Positions 11,634 through 23,898 of a DNA stretch of 64,000 nt are shown one piece after another (position 1 is the first letter of the stretch; each line of letters starts with the position of its first letter). Both the position numbers and the translations under genes were made by a program. The notes below the pieces were generated by a model. That model was not told where the DNA came from, made no database searches, and saw nothing but the letters and a program-made list of their open reading frames with translations. Location: assembly GCA_030386875.1 (NCBI GenBank), contig CM059571.1, positions 26,778,355-26,842,354 on the forward strand, given 5' to 3'. Origin of the DNA: Morinoia aosen. Its lineage: Eukaryota > Arthropoda > Malacostraca > Amphipoda > Talitridae.

Positions 11634-12990
11634 TAGACAGTTTTTTAAGTCTGGTAAAATGGTCAAATTTGAGTATAGCTACTTGTGGGCCCGAATAAGT
11701 TCAGCGACTTCTAAGGCATCCTACCATCAACGCTATTCTATGGTGTACAATAATTTTTAACCTAATTCACTTAACCAATAGTCAGACAAAAATGAAATGA
11801 GTATTTAGGGGCGGTTCTCAGAAATGTTAAGATTGGTGGGTATGCTAGTTAAATTCAAGATAGTTATTAACTTCCAACCTTAAACGTTTGCTCAATAGTG
11901 TTTTTCGAAATTGTAAGAGAGGGATAATAAAGCATGGGAAACTCAGCTTAGATTTCTTTATTGAAGGAAGCCGTGATGAGCGATGGCGTGCTTGACTTCG
12001 GACGGTCTTCTCTTAGATGGGAAACTCCGTGCAGGCGAGGTCCGGCGAGCGATGGCGTAGGCCAGGTGTAAGTGAGTGTGTTTGTGGAGGTTCACAGGCT
12101 TGGTAATTCAAGCGACTGACAGATTATCAATTTCCACCCGTGACGTGGGGGCTGAGTCACTATTTTTGGGTTCAGACTTTATAATAATTCCATGATGTGG
12201 AAAGCAAGTTGTCATGGTTGAGCTGGTAGATTTGTAGCCATTTGTAGCAATATACTAGGCTCTACTAGCTCCGAATCCAAGTGATTGCAAAGTTGAGAGA
12301 TGACAAAAGGTCAGAACGTCTCACGTCACAAATAGGCAATTACGTTGTATAACTCGATGTCTTAGTGAGAAATAATATTCCACGAATATTTAACTTGTAA
12401 AGCTCAGATGAATGTAAAGCTTCAGGTGAATGTATAGGTTCAGGTCCAAGGAATGTGTGTTGTGGTGTTTGGTGCCGTCGAGGATCTGCAATAGTCGAAG
12501 ACGCTGAATGAGAAGGTTCTCGAAGAGGCATCAAGCAAAGATTCCACAACTGACAATCCCTACACTGCAATGGTAATTTCCCATTACGGAGAAAACCCTG
12601 AACTTCTTCCATAGATTTTAACTCAAGCTATTAATTTCTTTACAGGCTCAGGAAGAAGATAGAAAGATTACAAGTTGGCAATGGCTGTTCTTCTTTTGTC
12701 ACGCTCATGAAATAGGGTAGATTTTAACAGCTCGCAAGCTCTTTCACTACTGCCCTTGCTTTTAAAATAAGAGCATAAATATTTACAAGAATTTTTGATA
12801 ATGACATAATTGTTATTCATACTGAAAACTACATGCGATTAAGCACATGATTTATTGAATATAATGAAATATCATACAGCTAAAACTTTTGCAGGAAAAG
12901 AAAGAAAGAAAAAAAAAAGAAAAAATGTTGATTTCCAAGTTGTCACATGAGATACATGCCAACATATTGGCTTTTAAAAGTTTCTTAAAT
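11634..12990. other. No gene seen; one short repeat shared with 36630-36700
   Basis: About 70 bp at 11768-11838 is the complement of 36630-36700 (shared core ACCGCCCCTAAAT or its near match). The 90-codon minus frame at 12340-12612 has no motif. The rest is unassigned. Confidence 0.5.
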
Positions 12991-13302
12991 ATAGGGCATC
13001 CTAAAACAAAATTGACAAACCATCCGAGGTGTACAAGTAGATAAGCCATACTAGGCATAATAATAGACAAACTATACGAGGTGTACTAATAGACAAACTG
13101 TCAGAGGTGTACAAGTAGATAGACCATACGAGGCATATTAATTGACAAAATATACGAGGCGTACTAATAGACAAACCATTCGTGGTGTGCTAGTAGTCTA
13201 ACAAAAGTTCTATACTAGGAGTACTAATTGACAAACCATCCGAGGTGTACAAATAGATAAGCCATACGAGGCAAAATAATAATAGGCAAACTATACGAGG
13301 CG
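12991..13302. repeat. Degenerate minisatellite, about 29-bp unit (left block)
   Basis: Diverged copies of a unit like GACAAACTATACGAGGTGT followed by ACTAATA run up to the left LTR of the gypsy element. The array resumes right of that element and of a SINE at 19387-19510. The array therefore predates both insertions. Confidence 0.75.
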
Positions 13303-13845
13303 TGTGGTGCCCGGAAAAATTACTGAATAATTAATACAAATTTAGAATTTAATATTAAAAGTAATTTGGTACCTTTAAAAGTCTTTTATTTAAAAGATAT
13401 ATAAATATTAAAATAGATAAAATCTACACCGTCTTATGAGACGAGTTGAGTGCCGCTTTATGGCAACATCCACGCTCTTCAAGCATCGCTGCTGCTCAGC
13501 AGCCCATTCCTCCGCTAAACCTTGTAGTGTAAACAAGTGCTCTGATCAACCTTGATCTACAAACAAAGCTACCTCCCCTACCTTTACCTCTTTTGATCAA
13601 GTGATTATTCGTTATTCAGGCATGTCGTAATTAACCGTACTTAGAATCCTAACACCATTAGAATATTCCATTACTATTCGGATTATAGTACGTTGCGAAG
13701 TTCCCCAGTCTTTTCTCCTGAATAATCCCGTGGGCCAAAAATAAATATTTACTCGTTCGACTAGTCTTTATCCCTTACTAGTCGCTATACGAATAATCGA
13801 CTAGTAGGCAGTTCTAAACGAAACCCCACGTTTGAACTAGCCTCA
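13303..13845 (+). repeat. 5' LTR of the CsRn1-like element
   Basis: It is 543 bp, with TG...CA ends, and nearly identical to 18549-19092. It is expected to hold promoter and polyadenylation signals. Confidence 0.9.
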
Positions 13846-13846
13846 T

Positions 13847-13864
13847 TGGTGACCCAATCGTGAT
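13847..13864 (+). other. Primer-binding site, tRNA-Trp type
   Basis: It lies one base after the 5' LTR and reads TGGTGACCCAATCGTGAT. From memory of insect tRNA-Trp 3' ends it matches at 15 of 18 positions. tRNA-Trp priming is characteristic of the CsRn1 group. Confidence 0.7.
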
Positions 13865-14467
13865 AAATATAAATACACCCTCCTTCTTTACAATTACACA
13901 TCATCCATATTAAACAAAGGAAGCACACAATAATGGTTCAGGGGAGGTAGCAAACTCCAGCCGCTGAAGCCGCCGGTTGGACGCCGACACCAAGAACCAA
14001 GAAAGAAGACCGCAGTGGCATACAAAAGCCGAAGACTGCAAAACTATCGTGAGTAGCGAATTCACCAGTGATCGAACACATATTTTTTTTATTTGGAATA
14101 TTTTGTGTTTCATTGATTTGCTTTTTCATTGCATAAGTAGAGTCCATTCCGGTGCACCATAGTATATTTCGCCAGCGAGCTATTTTCTATATTTCCTATT
14201 CCTTGTTTTTTTTATTTATTGCTTTTTCCAACGAGTTTCCCCTATTTCGACGTTTTCTCTATTTCCCGCACTACATTTTCCTCCAACTTCTATCGCTATA
14301 ACTATTATATTTCACATTATTTCATTTTTTTTTCTTTTCCGCGAACGTATCCTATTTTCGACGTTTCCTGTATTTGCGCATCCCATTTATTTCAATTTTT
14401 TCCAAATTCTTTCGCTATATATATATATATTTCTCCTTTTCCTATATTTTTATTGGGGAGCAAAGAA

Positions 14468-15340
14468 ATGGAGTCCTCACCATCAAACAGTAACGGTCAC
14501 GAAACAGTAGACGACAATGAGTCGCACATTCCCACAAACGCGGCATTGGTACGTCCCCCCGACTTTGATGAGGCTTATCCTCAAATGTTTTTCAACATAC
14601 TCGAAAGCCAGTTTATTGTCGCCGGGGTGCGTCGCTCATCGTTAAAGTTCTACCACGCATTAGGCGCGTTGAGTAGCCGCATAGCTCGTCATATACCACA
14701 AACGCTCATAGAGGCAGCTGATTATGAGGGGTTAAAAGAGTTTGTGCGCGCACGGTACTCCCGATCCGAAAAGGAACTCTTTGATGAGCTCCTTTCACAG
14801 AAGGGGTTGTATTGCCATGAAAGACCTAGGGAATTTCTATCAAAGCTACGCACTTTAGCCGCTGAAAGCAACTTAGGCCTGTCGGAGGATTTCCTCCGAC
14901 TCAAGTTCGTGAGCAGTTTGCCAGAAGCCATACGCCCCTGGATAGCCGCGCGTAAGGAGCACGACTTGGACACTATGGCATCCATTGCAGAAACCTATAT
15001 GGAATATTTGCCGAAACATCAGATAGCTGCTGTGGACCCAATTTTTAGAGAAAGGGCACCTGACGCGGGAGCACACACGAATTACCGAAGTAACGCCCGG
15101 AACGCAAACGAGGAGAGAGCGGGGCCATACAATAGCCCTAACATACCAATAGGTGTCAGAGCTTTTCGTTCAAACCAGCGTCCTAGGGTCTGTAGAGCAC
15201 ACCTTTACTATGGGGTTGAAGCTAGATCATGCCGGCGCTGGTGCTCTAATTACAAACCCGGTTTGCCGGTCTCTCGACCCTCAAGTAGAGCTTCCTCCCC
15301 CGCTAGACCTACTAGCCCGTTCCGTAGGTCGGAAAACTAG
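14468..15340 (+). CDS. Gag of the CsRn1-like element
   Basis: This is the structural polyprotein of the retrotransposon, thought to form the cytoplasmic particle around its RNA. I place the start at the ATG at 14468 (MESSPSNSN), because the open frame upstream to 14219 is hydrophobic low-complexity leader. The capsid-like region is near residues 20-180, with [17 protein letters not shown] and a helical segment after it. Near the C-terminus is a finger of the form C-x2-H-x9-C-x3-C (about 15190-15250), the C-H-C-C motif described for CsRn1 relatives, replacing the usual CCHC knuckle. Pol follows in the -1 frame relative to Gag; gypsy elements commonly use -1 frameshifting to make Gag-Pol. Confidence 0.8.
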   Translation: MESSPSNSNGHETVDDNESHIPTNAALVRPPDFDEAYPQMFFNILESQFIVAGVRRSSLKFYHALGALSSRIARHIPQTLIEAADYEGLKEFVRARYSRSEKELFDELLSQKGLYCHERPREFLSKLRTLAAESNLGLSEDFLRLKFVSSLPEAIRPWIAARKEHDLDTMASIAETYMEYLPKHQIAAVDPIFRERAPDAGAHTNYRSNARNANEERAGPYNSPNIPIGVRAFRSNQRPRVCRAHLYYGVEARSCRRWCSNYKPGLPVSRPSSRASSPARPTSPFRRSEN

Positions 15341-15360
15341 ATCGGTCGTCTGTTCAAGCT

Positions 15361-18300
15361 GTGACCGTCGGACGATCGCTTTCAGTAAGCGCACGTATAG
15401 GTCGCAGTGAGGTTAATCTGCTCATCGGTACAGGGGCGGGGATTAGCATTTTGCCACCCTCCTGTGGGGTAGGATACCTACGTCCCACTGCAGTAACACT
15501 CTCTACAGCGTCAGGGGAAAGAAATAATTGCAGAGGCGAGGCCGACCTTGTAGTGGACATTAAAGGGCTGGGAAGATCTTTGCAATGGACATTCGTCATT
15601 GCGGAGGTAGTTCAACCGATTCTAGGAATTGATTTCTTGGCCACGCACTCGATACTTGTTGACTGCCAGAACAGTAATCTAATAGATACCTTGACAGGTA
15701 GGAAAATTCCCCTTCATTTTTCGAAGGATTCCTTAACCGCGTACTCCGCTGATTTGACCCAAATAGATCCCCGTGTACGCAAAATCTTGGCCGACCACCC
15801 GATTTTGACCTCTCCCTTACGACTCGGGTCGAACGATGCATCAACCGACTGCCCCGTGCAGCACTCAATTGATACTGGTTCTTGCTCCCCCGTTCACTTC
15901 AAGCCACGACTGTTAACGGGTTCTAAACTTGAAGCCGCTCGAAAAGAATTTGAATTTCTGTTGAATGCAGGCATCATTAGAAGGTCCAATTCTCCTTGGG
16001 CATCGCCGTTGCACCTCGTTCCAAAGAAGGAACCTGGTAAATGGAGACCTTGTGGAGATTACCGTGTACTTGACTCTCTCACTGTATGTGATAGATACCC
16101 TATTCCTCACCTTCGCTCTCTGACAATGTCCTTGCTCTCAAAAAAAATCTTTTCGAAGCTCGATCTAGAGCGCGCCTACCTTCAAATTCCTGTTGCTCCT
16201 GAATCTATCCCTAAAGCTGCTGTAACGACTCCATTTGGGTTGTATGAATTCTTGTACATGCCTTTTGGACTAAAGAATGCCGGACCGACGTTTCAGAGGT
16301 ACATAGATGCTCTATTCGTTAACGTAAAAAACTTCATCGTCTATTTGGACGATATTCTCATTGCCTCCGAAACCGAGGAAGAGCACTTAAATGATGTGTC
16401 CACTGTTCTTTCCCTTCTCGCTCAACATAAATTGCGATTGTCGATTGACAAGTGCAGTTTCTTCCAATCTAAACTGACCTTTTTTGGCTATGAGGTGAGC
16501 GCGGACGGCATACGACCTCCCGCTGACAGAGTGGCTGCGATTGCCGACTGCGCCCGTCCTCAATGTTCTCGAGACTTACGACGTTTTATGGGTATGCTCA
16601 ATTTTTTTCGCCCCATGATCCCTTCTTTTGCCACCAAAGCTCTCGGTCTAACCGAACTCTTGCGTAGCTATCCGTCAACTAAACAATTGCCTTGGACTGA
16701 GGCAGCAGAGCAATCTTTTAGTGACCTAAAACAGGCTCTCGCCGACTGTCCAACTCTTCATTTTCCTTCTCCTGAGGCTTCTGAATATCATCTTGTTTCC
16801 AATAGTTCTAACTTCGCTGTTGGAGCAGCACTGTACCAACTGATTGACTCCCAACCTGCACCTGTCGCTTTCTTTTCTAAGAAACTTTCCGATGTTCAAA
16901 AGACGTACTCGACGTACGATCGTGAGCTACTTGCCGCATTCCTAGCGGTGCTGCATTTCAAATTACTCGTTGACGGTCACTCAGTGACATTGTTCACTGA
17001 CCACAAGCCACTCGTGTCGGCTTTTTACTCCAAAACTCTTGCTAAATCAGATAGGCAGCAAAGACAATTGTCTTTCCTGTCGGAATACGTGACATCAATA
17101 GAGTATATTAAAGGAGATCTGAACGTAGTAGCAGACTGCTTGTCGCGCCCCGTTTGCGTGACATCAGTGGACGTATTCGATCTAAAAAAGCTGGCTATAG
17201 CCCAAGCTGACGACCCTGAAACGAGTGTTTTGAAAGAAAGGCTGACACCCTTCGATATTGCCCCTGATCTTGAACTATGGTGCGATTCCTTTACCGATTG
17301 TCCTCGACCCTATGTTCCCCTCGCTTGTCGCGAGCAGATCATGGCATTCTTGCACAATCTCGCACATCCGGGCTATAAAAATACTGCCAAAAATGTCAAA
17401 GCCCGGTTTTTCTGGCCAAATATGGACAAAGATGTCCATCGTTTCGTCCGATATTGTGAAAATTGTCAGCAGGCAAAGGTGCATAAACACACCAAATCTC
17501 CTGTTAGCCCTATCGCTCCGCAATCTGATCGTTTCCACACTGTCCATATCGACATTGTGGGCCCTCTTCCTCCTGCTTCCTTACCTACTTCTACAACTTC
17601 TTTACCCTTCAAGTACCTATTGACTTGCATTGATCGCGCTACTAGATGGTGCGAAGCTGTTCCTCTGGTTGATACCACTGCTTCCTCGGTCACCATTGCC
17701 TTCGTATCCGGATGGATATCACGCTTTGGTGTCCCGTTGGAAGTGGTGACCGACAGAGGTGCACAGTTTGAGGGAGAACTTTTCAATGAATTAGCGAACC
17801 TCTTAGGTTTTCACCATGTTCGCACGTGCACCTACAGGCCGCAGGCCAATGGCCTAGTTGAAAGATTGCACCGGACTCTTAAAGCTGCCATTATGGCCCG
17901 TAGAGAAAATTTGTATTTCTCCCTTCCTATCGTCCTGCTAGGCTTGCACATGACTCCAAATTCTTCGGGTTTTTCTCCTTTCACCGCCGTGACTGGCGCC
18001 TATATGCTTTGTCCTCAACCTTTAGTTGCCGATACAAGGCCTAGAACATTTTCTTCGGACGTTATCCAAACCTTTGTCAACGAAATGCATAAGTTCGATT
18101 TCCGACGCCTTTCCGAAGGCTCGTGCCATGATTCACCACCTGTTTACGTGCTCGTTGACTTGCAGAATTGCAAAAAAGTTTGGTTGCGAGTCGACCGGAT
18201 CAAGAGGAGCTTAGAAGCCCCTTATTCAGGTCCTTACGAAGTCCTAGAACGTAACCCAAAATTTTTTAAGCTTAAACTTCCTCAGGGTGAGTCAAACGTA

Positions 18301-18519
18301 TCGATTGATCGTTTAAAACCCGCCTATAGTCGTACCCCTACCTCTTCTAAACCCTCTTCTACACCCTCATCTCCGACTCCTCCTGAACCTCCTCCTCCTC
18401 AGCCTTCTCCGCGGTGTCCTGAGGTCATTTCAGCACCCTCGCTACGTCCTCCTCGCACTAGATCGGGTCGTACCGTTCGTTTCAAACCCTCAGCGGACTA
18501 CCACTATTTTGGTGTTTGA
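15361..18519 (+). CDS. Pol polyprotein of the CsRn1-like element
   Basis: This frame of about 1050 residues carries, in order: a retropepsin-like protease (about 15400-15640); reverse transcriptase (about 15930-16540) with the active-site box YLDDILIAS at about 16345; RNase H (about 16790-17150, TDHKPL); and integrase (about 17330-18100) with an H-H-C-C zinc finger (ending CENCQQAK) and core motifs [19 protein letters not shown] and [13 protein letters not shown] proline-rich tail ends in [12 protein letters not shown], typical of this group. The enzymes copy the RNA into DNA and insert it. The frame is uninterrupted. The exact N-terminus depends on how Gag-Pol is made. Confidence 0.9.
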   Translation: MTVGRSLSVSARIGRSEVNLLIGTGAGISILPPSCGVGYLRPTAVTLSTASGERNNCRGEADLVVDIKGLGRSLQWTFVIAEVVQPILGIDFLATHSILVDCQNSNLIDTLTGRKIPLHFSKDSLTAYSADLTQIDPRVRKILADHPILTSPLRLGSNDASTDCPVQHSIDTGSCSPVHFKPRLLTGSKLEAARKEFEFLLNAGIIRRSNSPWASPLHLVPKKEPGKWRPCGDYRVLDSLTVCDRYPIPHLRSLTMSLLSKKIFSKLDLERAYLQIPVAPESIPKAAVTTPFGLYEFLYMPFGLKNAGPTFQRYIDALFVNVKNFIVYLDDILIASETEEEHLNDVSTVLSLLAQHKLRLSIDKCSFFQSKLTFFGYEVSADGIRPPADRVAAIADCARPQCSRDLRRFMGMLNFFRPMIPSFATKALGLTELLRSYPSTKQLPWTEAAEQSFSDLKQALADCPTLHFPSPEASEYHLVSNSSNFAVGAALYQLIDSQPAPVAFFSKKLSDVQKTYSTYDRELLAAFLAVLHFKLLVDGHSVTLFTDHKPLVSAFYSKTLAKSDRQQRQLSFLSEYVTSIEYIKGDLNVVADCLSRPVCVTSVDVFDLKKLAIAQADDPETSVLKERLTPFDIAPDLELWCDSFTDCPRPYVPLACREQIMAFLHNLAHPGYKNTAKNVKARFFWPNMDKDVHRFVRYCENCQQAKVHKHTKSPVSPIAPQSDRFHTVHIDIVGPLPPASLPTSTTSLPFKYLLTCIDRATRWCEAVPLVDTTASSVTIAFVSGWISRFGVPLEVVTDRGAQFEGELFNELANLLGFHHVRTCTYRPQANGLVERLHRTLKAAIMARRENLYFSLPIVLLGLHMTPNSSGFSPFTAVTGAYMLCPQPLVADTRPRTFSSDVIQTFVNEMHKFDFRRLSEGSCHDSPPVYVLVDLQNCKKVWLRVDRIKRSLEAPYSGPYEVLERNPKFFKLKLPQGESNVSIDRLKPAYSRTPTSSKPSSTPSSPTPPEPPPPQPSPRCPEVISAPSLRPPRTRSGRTVRFKPSADYHYFGV

Positions 18520-18548
18520 GGGCGCTCCGCGTCTGGCCGGGGTAGTGC

Positions 18549-19092
18549 TGTGGTGCCCGGAAAAATTACTGAATAATTAATACAAATTTAGAATTTAATA
18601 TTAAAAGTAATTTGGTACCTTTAAAAGTCTTTTATTTAAAAGATAAATAAATTTTAAAATAGATAAAATCTACACCGTCTTATGAGACGAGTTGAGTGCC
18701 GCTTTATGGCAACATTCACGCTCTTCAAGCATCGTTCGCTGCTCAGCAGCCCATTCCTCTGCTAAACCTCGTAGTGTAAACAAGTGCTCTGATCAACCTG
18801 GATCTACAAACAAAGCTACCTCCCCTACCTTTACCTCTTTTGATCAAGTGATTATTCGTTATTCAGGCATGTCGTAATTAACCGTACTTAGAATCCTAAC
18901 ACCATTAGAATATTCCATTACTTTTCGGATTATAGTACGTTGCGAAGTTCCCCAGTCTTTTCTCCTGAATAATCCCGTGGGCCAAAAATAAATATTTACT
19001 CGTTCGACTAGTCTTTATCCCTTACTAGTCGCTATTCGAATAATCGACTCGTAGGCAGTTCCAAACGAAACCCCACGTTTGAACTAGCCTCA
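18549..19092 (+). repeat. 3' LTR of the CsRn1-like element
   Basis: It is 544 bp, starts TGTGGTGCCCGG, and differs from the 5' LTR at about a dozen sites. It is preceded by GGCCGGGGTAGTGC, the likely plus-strand priming area. Confidence 0.9.
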
Positions 19093-19105
19093 GGTGTACT
19101 AATAG

Positions 19106-19386
19106 GTTAACATCGGCATCTTTGGGATGCTTTATTTCCAATCAAGCCTGATACAGATGATCTTAGCATTGGTTTTTCAAATGTCTTATAACTAACCCTA
19201 TATATAGGACACCATGACGGTTCCCCCGTAAAGCCGGTACCCATTTCCGACACCTGGGTTGAGTGAGGTATTGTGCTTGAGCTTTCCCTTAAACCCAACG
19301 GGGAAAATCTCCGCGCCAGCGCTGGGAACGAACCCGCAACTTCCAGCATACAAGTCCGATCCCTTAACCGCTGTGCCACGGAGAGC
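19106..19386 (-). mobile_element. tRNA-derived SINE, copy 2, with 8-bp target duplication
   Basis: Read on the minus strand it starts GCTCTCCGTGGCACAGCGG, contains an A-box-like TGGCACAGCGG and a B-box-like GGGTTCGTTCC, and ends at the ATCAGGCTTGATTGGAAAT body and a short tail hairpin. ACTAATAG occurs on both sides (19098-19105 and 19387-19394), an exact target duplication within the minisatellite unit. It lacks a long A tail, so it is older than copy 1. Confidence 0.85.
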
Positions 19387-19510
19387 ACTAATAGACAAGC
19401 TATCAGAGGTGTACAAAATAGATAGACCATACGAGGCATAATAATAGACAAAATATACGAGGCGTACTAATAGACAAACCACACGTGGCTTGCCAATAGT
19501 CTATCTCTGT
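19387..19510. repeat. Degenerate minisatellite (right block)
   Basis: It continues the unit seen at 12991-13302 (for example ATACGAGGCGTACTAATAG). It was separated from the left block by the gypsy element and the SINE. Confidence 0.75.
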
Positions 19511-19589
19511 CAAGGGTAGTTGAATGAGAAATGAAAAATATGCCCTAAAAATATGCAAAGCCCTATCACCACCAAAAACATATTTCATA

Positions 19590-20905
19590 TCTTCTCGATA
19601 TTCACCACATCATGCGGACATGGGTACATGGGATAAAATAGAGATACAGTGTAAGCCGGTTACCACTCATGATTGACAAATATCTACAAAATATTGGTAG
19701 AAATGGGTAAACCAACATATATTCAATATCAAAATTCATAGCTTGTACAACATACAGACAGAAAGATAATTTTACTACGATTCATATGCTCAAATTGCAC
19801 TTTATTTCATTAATTATATATGACATTAATCCGATTCACAGAAACGCCCTCTGGGGAAGTGATAGATCTATTTTTGAATCATTTCGCTATTGCAATAAAA
19901 TGTATTAACCGAATGGTTTTTGCGTAAAGAAATGAAATAGAAACATGTATATCTATTTATGTAGATACATATATATACCTACACACGTACACACACATAT
20001 TAATATATATACTTATTGAAAATAAAATATTGGAAAAAAATACATATATAAGATAAAAGATAGAAGCAGCCTACCATCTACTACACAGAAAATGACAGCT
20101 GAGCTCACTGTAATCCTAAGAAATATTTCGCAAAAAAAAAAAAAAAACTAAAAAGAAGAGAAGACTTCGAAAAACATAAAAATGAGCTGATGAGCTAGTT
20201 TTTAATTTCTTCACAGAAATTTTTAAGAAAAATCAAGTTATAGTCAAGAAGCAACACAACTCTTCAGCATTATACGGACATGTGTACGTGGAATAAAATG
20301 GAGTAACATTGTGGCCGGATATCACATCTGAGTGGAGAATATTCACAAAATTGGCACATATAGGAAGATTAGGCCTTGATCCAAAATGATAATTTTAATT
20401 ACAGAAATTTAGAGTTTTTTCCGATTTGAAAGTTCAGTGCTAGTGTGCGCTGAATGCACGGAAAAAAATAAAAAGACTAAATGCAATGCTTGAATTACCC
20501 CTTTCCCCCCAGCTCAGCCGAAAATCGATTGAAAACGTCTTCGAGAATGATTTTGAAATAGCGAGACAACGTTAGCCAAAAATTTAATTCATTATAAACT
20601 TTGCACAACCCTCACATCTATAAACCTGTTTATTGGTGTACACACAAAATTTATTTCATGGTTTATTTGTCATACGGACGTTGAATATTAATACAGAAAA
20701 GAGAAAGAAATAACAAAATAAAGATGAGGAAATACTCCTAATTATGGAAAGAACGTTCGTTCTGCTGCACTGAACTGACGGCTGTGGTGCTCATTGTTGT
20801 CGACAGAAATAAGTAAGATGAATATACGAATCGCTTAGAAAACGTAAAATGAAATAGTTTCTAAATTTCTAGCAGAAATTTCAGGAAAAATTAAAATTTC
20901 TGATA
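19590..20905. repeat. Diverged tandem dimer, period about 659 bp
   Basis: GCGGACATGGGTACATGGG at about 19614 recurs as ACGGACATGTGTACGTGG at about 20273. TTTTAATTTCTTCACAGAAA near 20200 recurs as TTCTAAATTTCTAGCAGAAA near 20859. Both pairs are about 659 bp apart. No gene is seen. It may be the remnant of a satellite or an old direct duplication; the LINE begins right after it. Confidence 0.5.
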
Positions 20906-20937
20906 GATGGGAAGTTCACACCGAGATGCTGCAGGCC

Positions 20938-21915
20938 CTATGACAGAGATGCAAAATGACGTGACACATTTACTCTAAATTCTTTTCCAGTTTTAGAGTT
21001 TTTGATATGCTGGGGAAGCTTGTTCCACAAAAAAGCTCCAGAAATTGAGAGAGCTTTTTGTCCCACGTTAGATGAACGGTAACTGACTAAAACATCGTTC
21101 CTCCGGTTTGGTCTTTCGTTTGGGATATTAGATGGAAAAAATTTTACCACCTCTGCATTACTTTGGGGGAGGTACAGAGAGGAGAACACTCGTCGAGCTT
21201 TTTGGATCATGAATCTGTTCGGTATTGGGATCCAGTCGAGTTTTCTTAAAAGAGGGGTGACATGATCGTATTTATTGAAATTTCCTTTGCATACTACTTT
21301 AGCGGCGAAGTTTAGACATTTTTGCAACTCTTCCTGGCGACATTGAGGTAAATCTCCCCACAAAAGACTGCAGTAGTCCAGACGCGATAAAACTAAAGAC
21401 TGAATCAGTAATAATCTAGATTTTTCGTCAAGTGTGTTCTTAATGCGATGGAAGAACATTAAGGTTCCGTTAATTTTGTTGCACATTGTTTCTACGTGTG
21501 AATTGAAAGTCATATTTTTGTCAAACCAAACACCCAGTTTTTTTACTTTATCTACTGGTTCAATTGTATCGTCTCCAAATGTTAGCTTGAATGGTGGTAA
21601 ATTTTCAGTCGCATTCTGTGATCCAAAAATAATACATTGCGTTTTACTTGCATTAAGTTTGAGGCCATTATGGTCATACCAAAATTTCAGATTTCTCAGA
21701 AGGTTTTCAGCGTTGGCTTGTGTTTCTTTTAAATCCGCTGTTGAGCTTGTCATGGCAATTTGTACGTCATCAGCATACATTGAGATTTTTGTGTTTGCCG
21801 GCATGGTGGGGAAATCATTGATGAAAATTGAAAATAGGAGCGGGCCGATGATTGAACCTTGAGGAACGGCAAAATTATTTGGTATGAATGATGACATTTT
21901 GTTATTCAAGCACAC
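20938..21915 (-). pseudogene. LINE reverse transcriptase, C-terminal half
   Basis: This 325-residue open segment carries AVPQGSIIGPLLFSIFINDF (RT motif), the catalytic box MYADDVQIAM, LNASKTQCIIFG, VKKLGVWFDKNMTF, and the tail SLVLSRLDYCSLLWGDLP with NAAKVV-like sequence. It ends HFASLS. The reverse transcriptase would prime on nicked target DNA. The segment itself is uninterrupted, but the front of the RT (21916-22500) is in other frames, so the annotated start is only the first ATG in the open segment. Confidence 0.9.
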
Positions 21916-23025
21916 TGCATGAGAGCGGTTTAGTAGGTAGCTTTCAAACCCTGAGTGTCTATTCTGAGGTTTGAAATTTTTTGTAGAAGTTTCTTATGCT
22001 CAACACTGTCAAAAGCTTTGGAGAGATCCAGCATTAGTAAGCGAGTTAATTTTTTTTGGTCAATATCATTTTAAATTTTTTCTGTTATGTTTAACAGGGC
22101 GTCCTGAGTCCTGGTATTCCTTCTGTATGCACATTGATTGCGATGCAGTAGATGTGACTCGTCCATGTAAGACGAGAGCTGGTTTGTTATTACTTTTTCT
22201 AACATTTTGGACATAACAGGCAGGAGACTGATTGGTCTGTAGTTTGACGCTATGTCGATATCACCAGATTTATGTAATGGCTTAATAATGGATAATTTCT
22301 ATTGATCGGGAAACTTGTTTGTGGCTATAGATGTATTTATTATCAAGCGAATGATGGGTGCTGTGACAGGGAGCCTGTCTTTTATATGTTGGAGGCTTAT
22401 GCTATCATGTCCAGTCGCTTTAGTATTCTTTAGTGAGTATAAGATTTTTCGTATCTCTATGACGCTAACCGGCTTTGGTCTCCATTTGTTCTACTATTTG
22501 GGGATGAAACATCGCTCAGGTTTGCCCCTGTAAATGTGTCTGAAACTGTCCTGGATACTTCATTGAAAACATCTTCGCCAACTTTTGAGAAGAAAGTGTT
22601 GAAGTCATTCGCCATTTTTGAGGGGTTGTCAAAAGTGCTTTTTTAGTCTGAATTTTTATACTGAACAACTTCTCTAATGATTTCCCAAGTTCTTTTTGGG
22701 TTTTGTTTTGCCGCCACGAGTTCATTGTGGAAGTAGTCCCGTTTTGCTTCCTTAACTTTTCTTCGTAGGATCTTCTCATGATCTTTATATAATTTTCGAC
22801 GCGTACTGTCTGATTTATTCAGTTTGTACTCACGCTGCAAGATTCTTTTAGCTCTGCTCAACTGTTTTATTTCATCTGTTATCCATTTAGAAATTCTTGG
22901 CTAAACTTTCTTCGTAGTGAAAGGTGCGCATTCGTTAAGAGCTGATACGAAATTTTCGTTGACAAGCGAAACTTGTAGATTGACATCATCGGTGTTTTCC
23001 ATGCCTTGAAATTCACTCCATCTGT
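21916..23025 (-). pseudogene. LINE ORF2 middle part: linker and RT fingers, decayed
   Basis: Between endonuclease and RT palm the coding sequence is broken into short overlapping frames. The piece at 22643-22861 (MSRAKRILQREYKLNKSDS, then AKRDYFHNELV and TWEIIREVV) matches the usual linker after the endonuclease, which typically has an AK-x-x-Y-F motif and a conserved Trp. At least two frame changes separate it from the RT segment. Confidence 0.7.
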
Positions 23026-23742
23026 CTAATAGCTTTCTTGAAATATTTCAGGGGAGTAGTGATTTTTCATGCGATATGTAATGTAACTGGATTTCTGTTT
23101 CTCTTTTGCAATATTGATTTGGCATTCTACCGAATGGTGATCAGAAAAGGACGGTGAGATCCCTGTGCTGAGTACTGCTTGGGGATTGTTTGTAATTGCT
23201 AGGTCAAGAAGAGTTTTGGAAGTGTTGGTAATTCGCGTTGGTTCTTGGACCATTTGAGAGAGATTAAGTCTGTGCAGCATCTTGCTTAGCTGATTGTTTT
23301 TATTCGTCAGATCTACGTTAAAATCTCCGAAAACATAGAAAGACTTTTTGGCTGCAGAGATTAACTTAAGCGTATTTTTAATGAAATCCAATGTTGGACG
23401 TAGAGATGCTGACGGATGTCTGTAAAGACTGCCGATAATGAAAGACTTGTGTTTGTTTACTTGAACATTGAGCCACACCATTTCTATGTCTTCGCATTTT
23501 TCTTTTATCGGAAATAAGGATGTAGAGTAGACATCTTTGATGAAAATGCATGAACCGCTACCTCTCTTACTCTTGACTTCATCATAACGGTACAATTTGT
23601 ACCCGGTAATGCTTAGATATGAGCTTTCGACTCGTGAATCGAACCATGTTTCAGATACGCATAAAATATCGATATCGTTAGTGATCAACATTACTCGTAC
23701 GTCATCCATTTTACCATTGAGACTGTGAGCATTTATGTGCAA
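23026..23742 (-). pseudogene. LINE apurinic-type endonuclease domain
   Basis: This 238-residue open segment has the family motifs in order: HINAHSLNGKMDDV, DILCVSETWFD, GSGSCIFIKD, IIGSLYRHPSAS, FYVFGDFNVDLT, LLDLAITNN and FSDHHSVECQI. These hold the metal-binding Asn, Glu, Asp and His residues expected of an exonuclease-endonuclease-phosphatase fold. This domain nicks the target site. It starts at an internal Met; a few residues upstream probably belong to the domain. Confidence 0.9.
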
Positions 23743-23898
23743 TATTTTGATACTATTTATCTCAATAGGCAGATCTTTAGTGGAGTTATTGCATTTATTA
23801 GGTCTAGCAGGGCATTTAGTATTCGTCTCTAGGTCTTTATTGCCGCGTTCACTGTTGAAGATTTCATCTTCAAATTCAATTTGATCACTGTTATTTAG

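Larger units (their letters stand above)
13303..19092 (+). mobile_element. CsRn1-like Ty3/gypsy LTR retrotransposon, looks whole
   Basis: The element is about 5.8 kb. LTRs of 543 and 544 bp start TGTGGTGCCC and end GCCTCA. By eye they differ at about 12 sites (roughly 98% identical), so the insertion is fairly young. The primer site fits tRNA-Trp, the Gag has a C-H-C-C finger, and Pol has the standard gypsy order protease, reverse transcriptase, RNase H, integrase. Gag and Pol each read through without interruption. Flanks GGCG (13299-13302) and GGTG (19093-19096) may be a target duplication with one change. It landed in the minisatellite described at 12991-13302. Clade assignment is from motifs, not a tree. 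Confidence 0.9.

Noticed and set aside
12340-12612. 90-codon minus frame
   Set aside because: No motif and no neighbouring coding exons; possible exon but unsupported.
17275-17786. Open frames on other strands or frames across the gypsy pol region
   Set aside because: Shadows of the real Pol frame.
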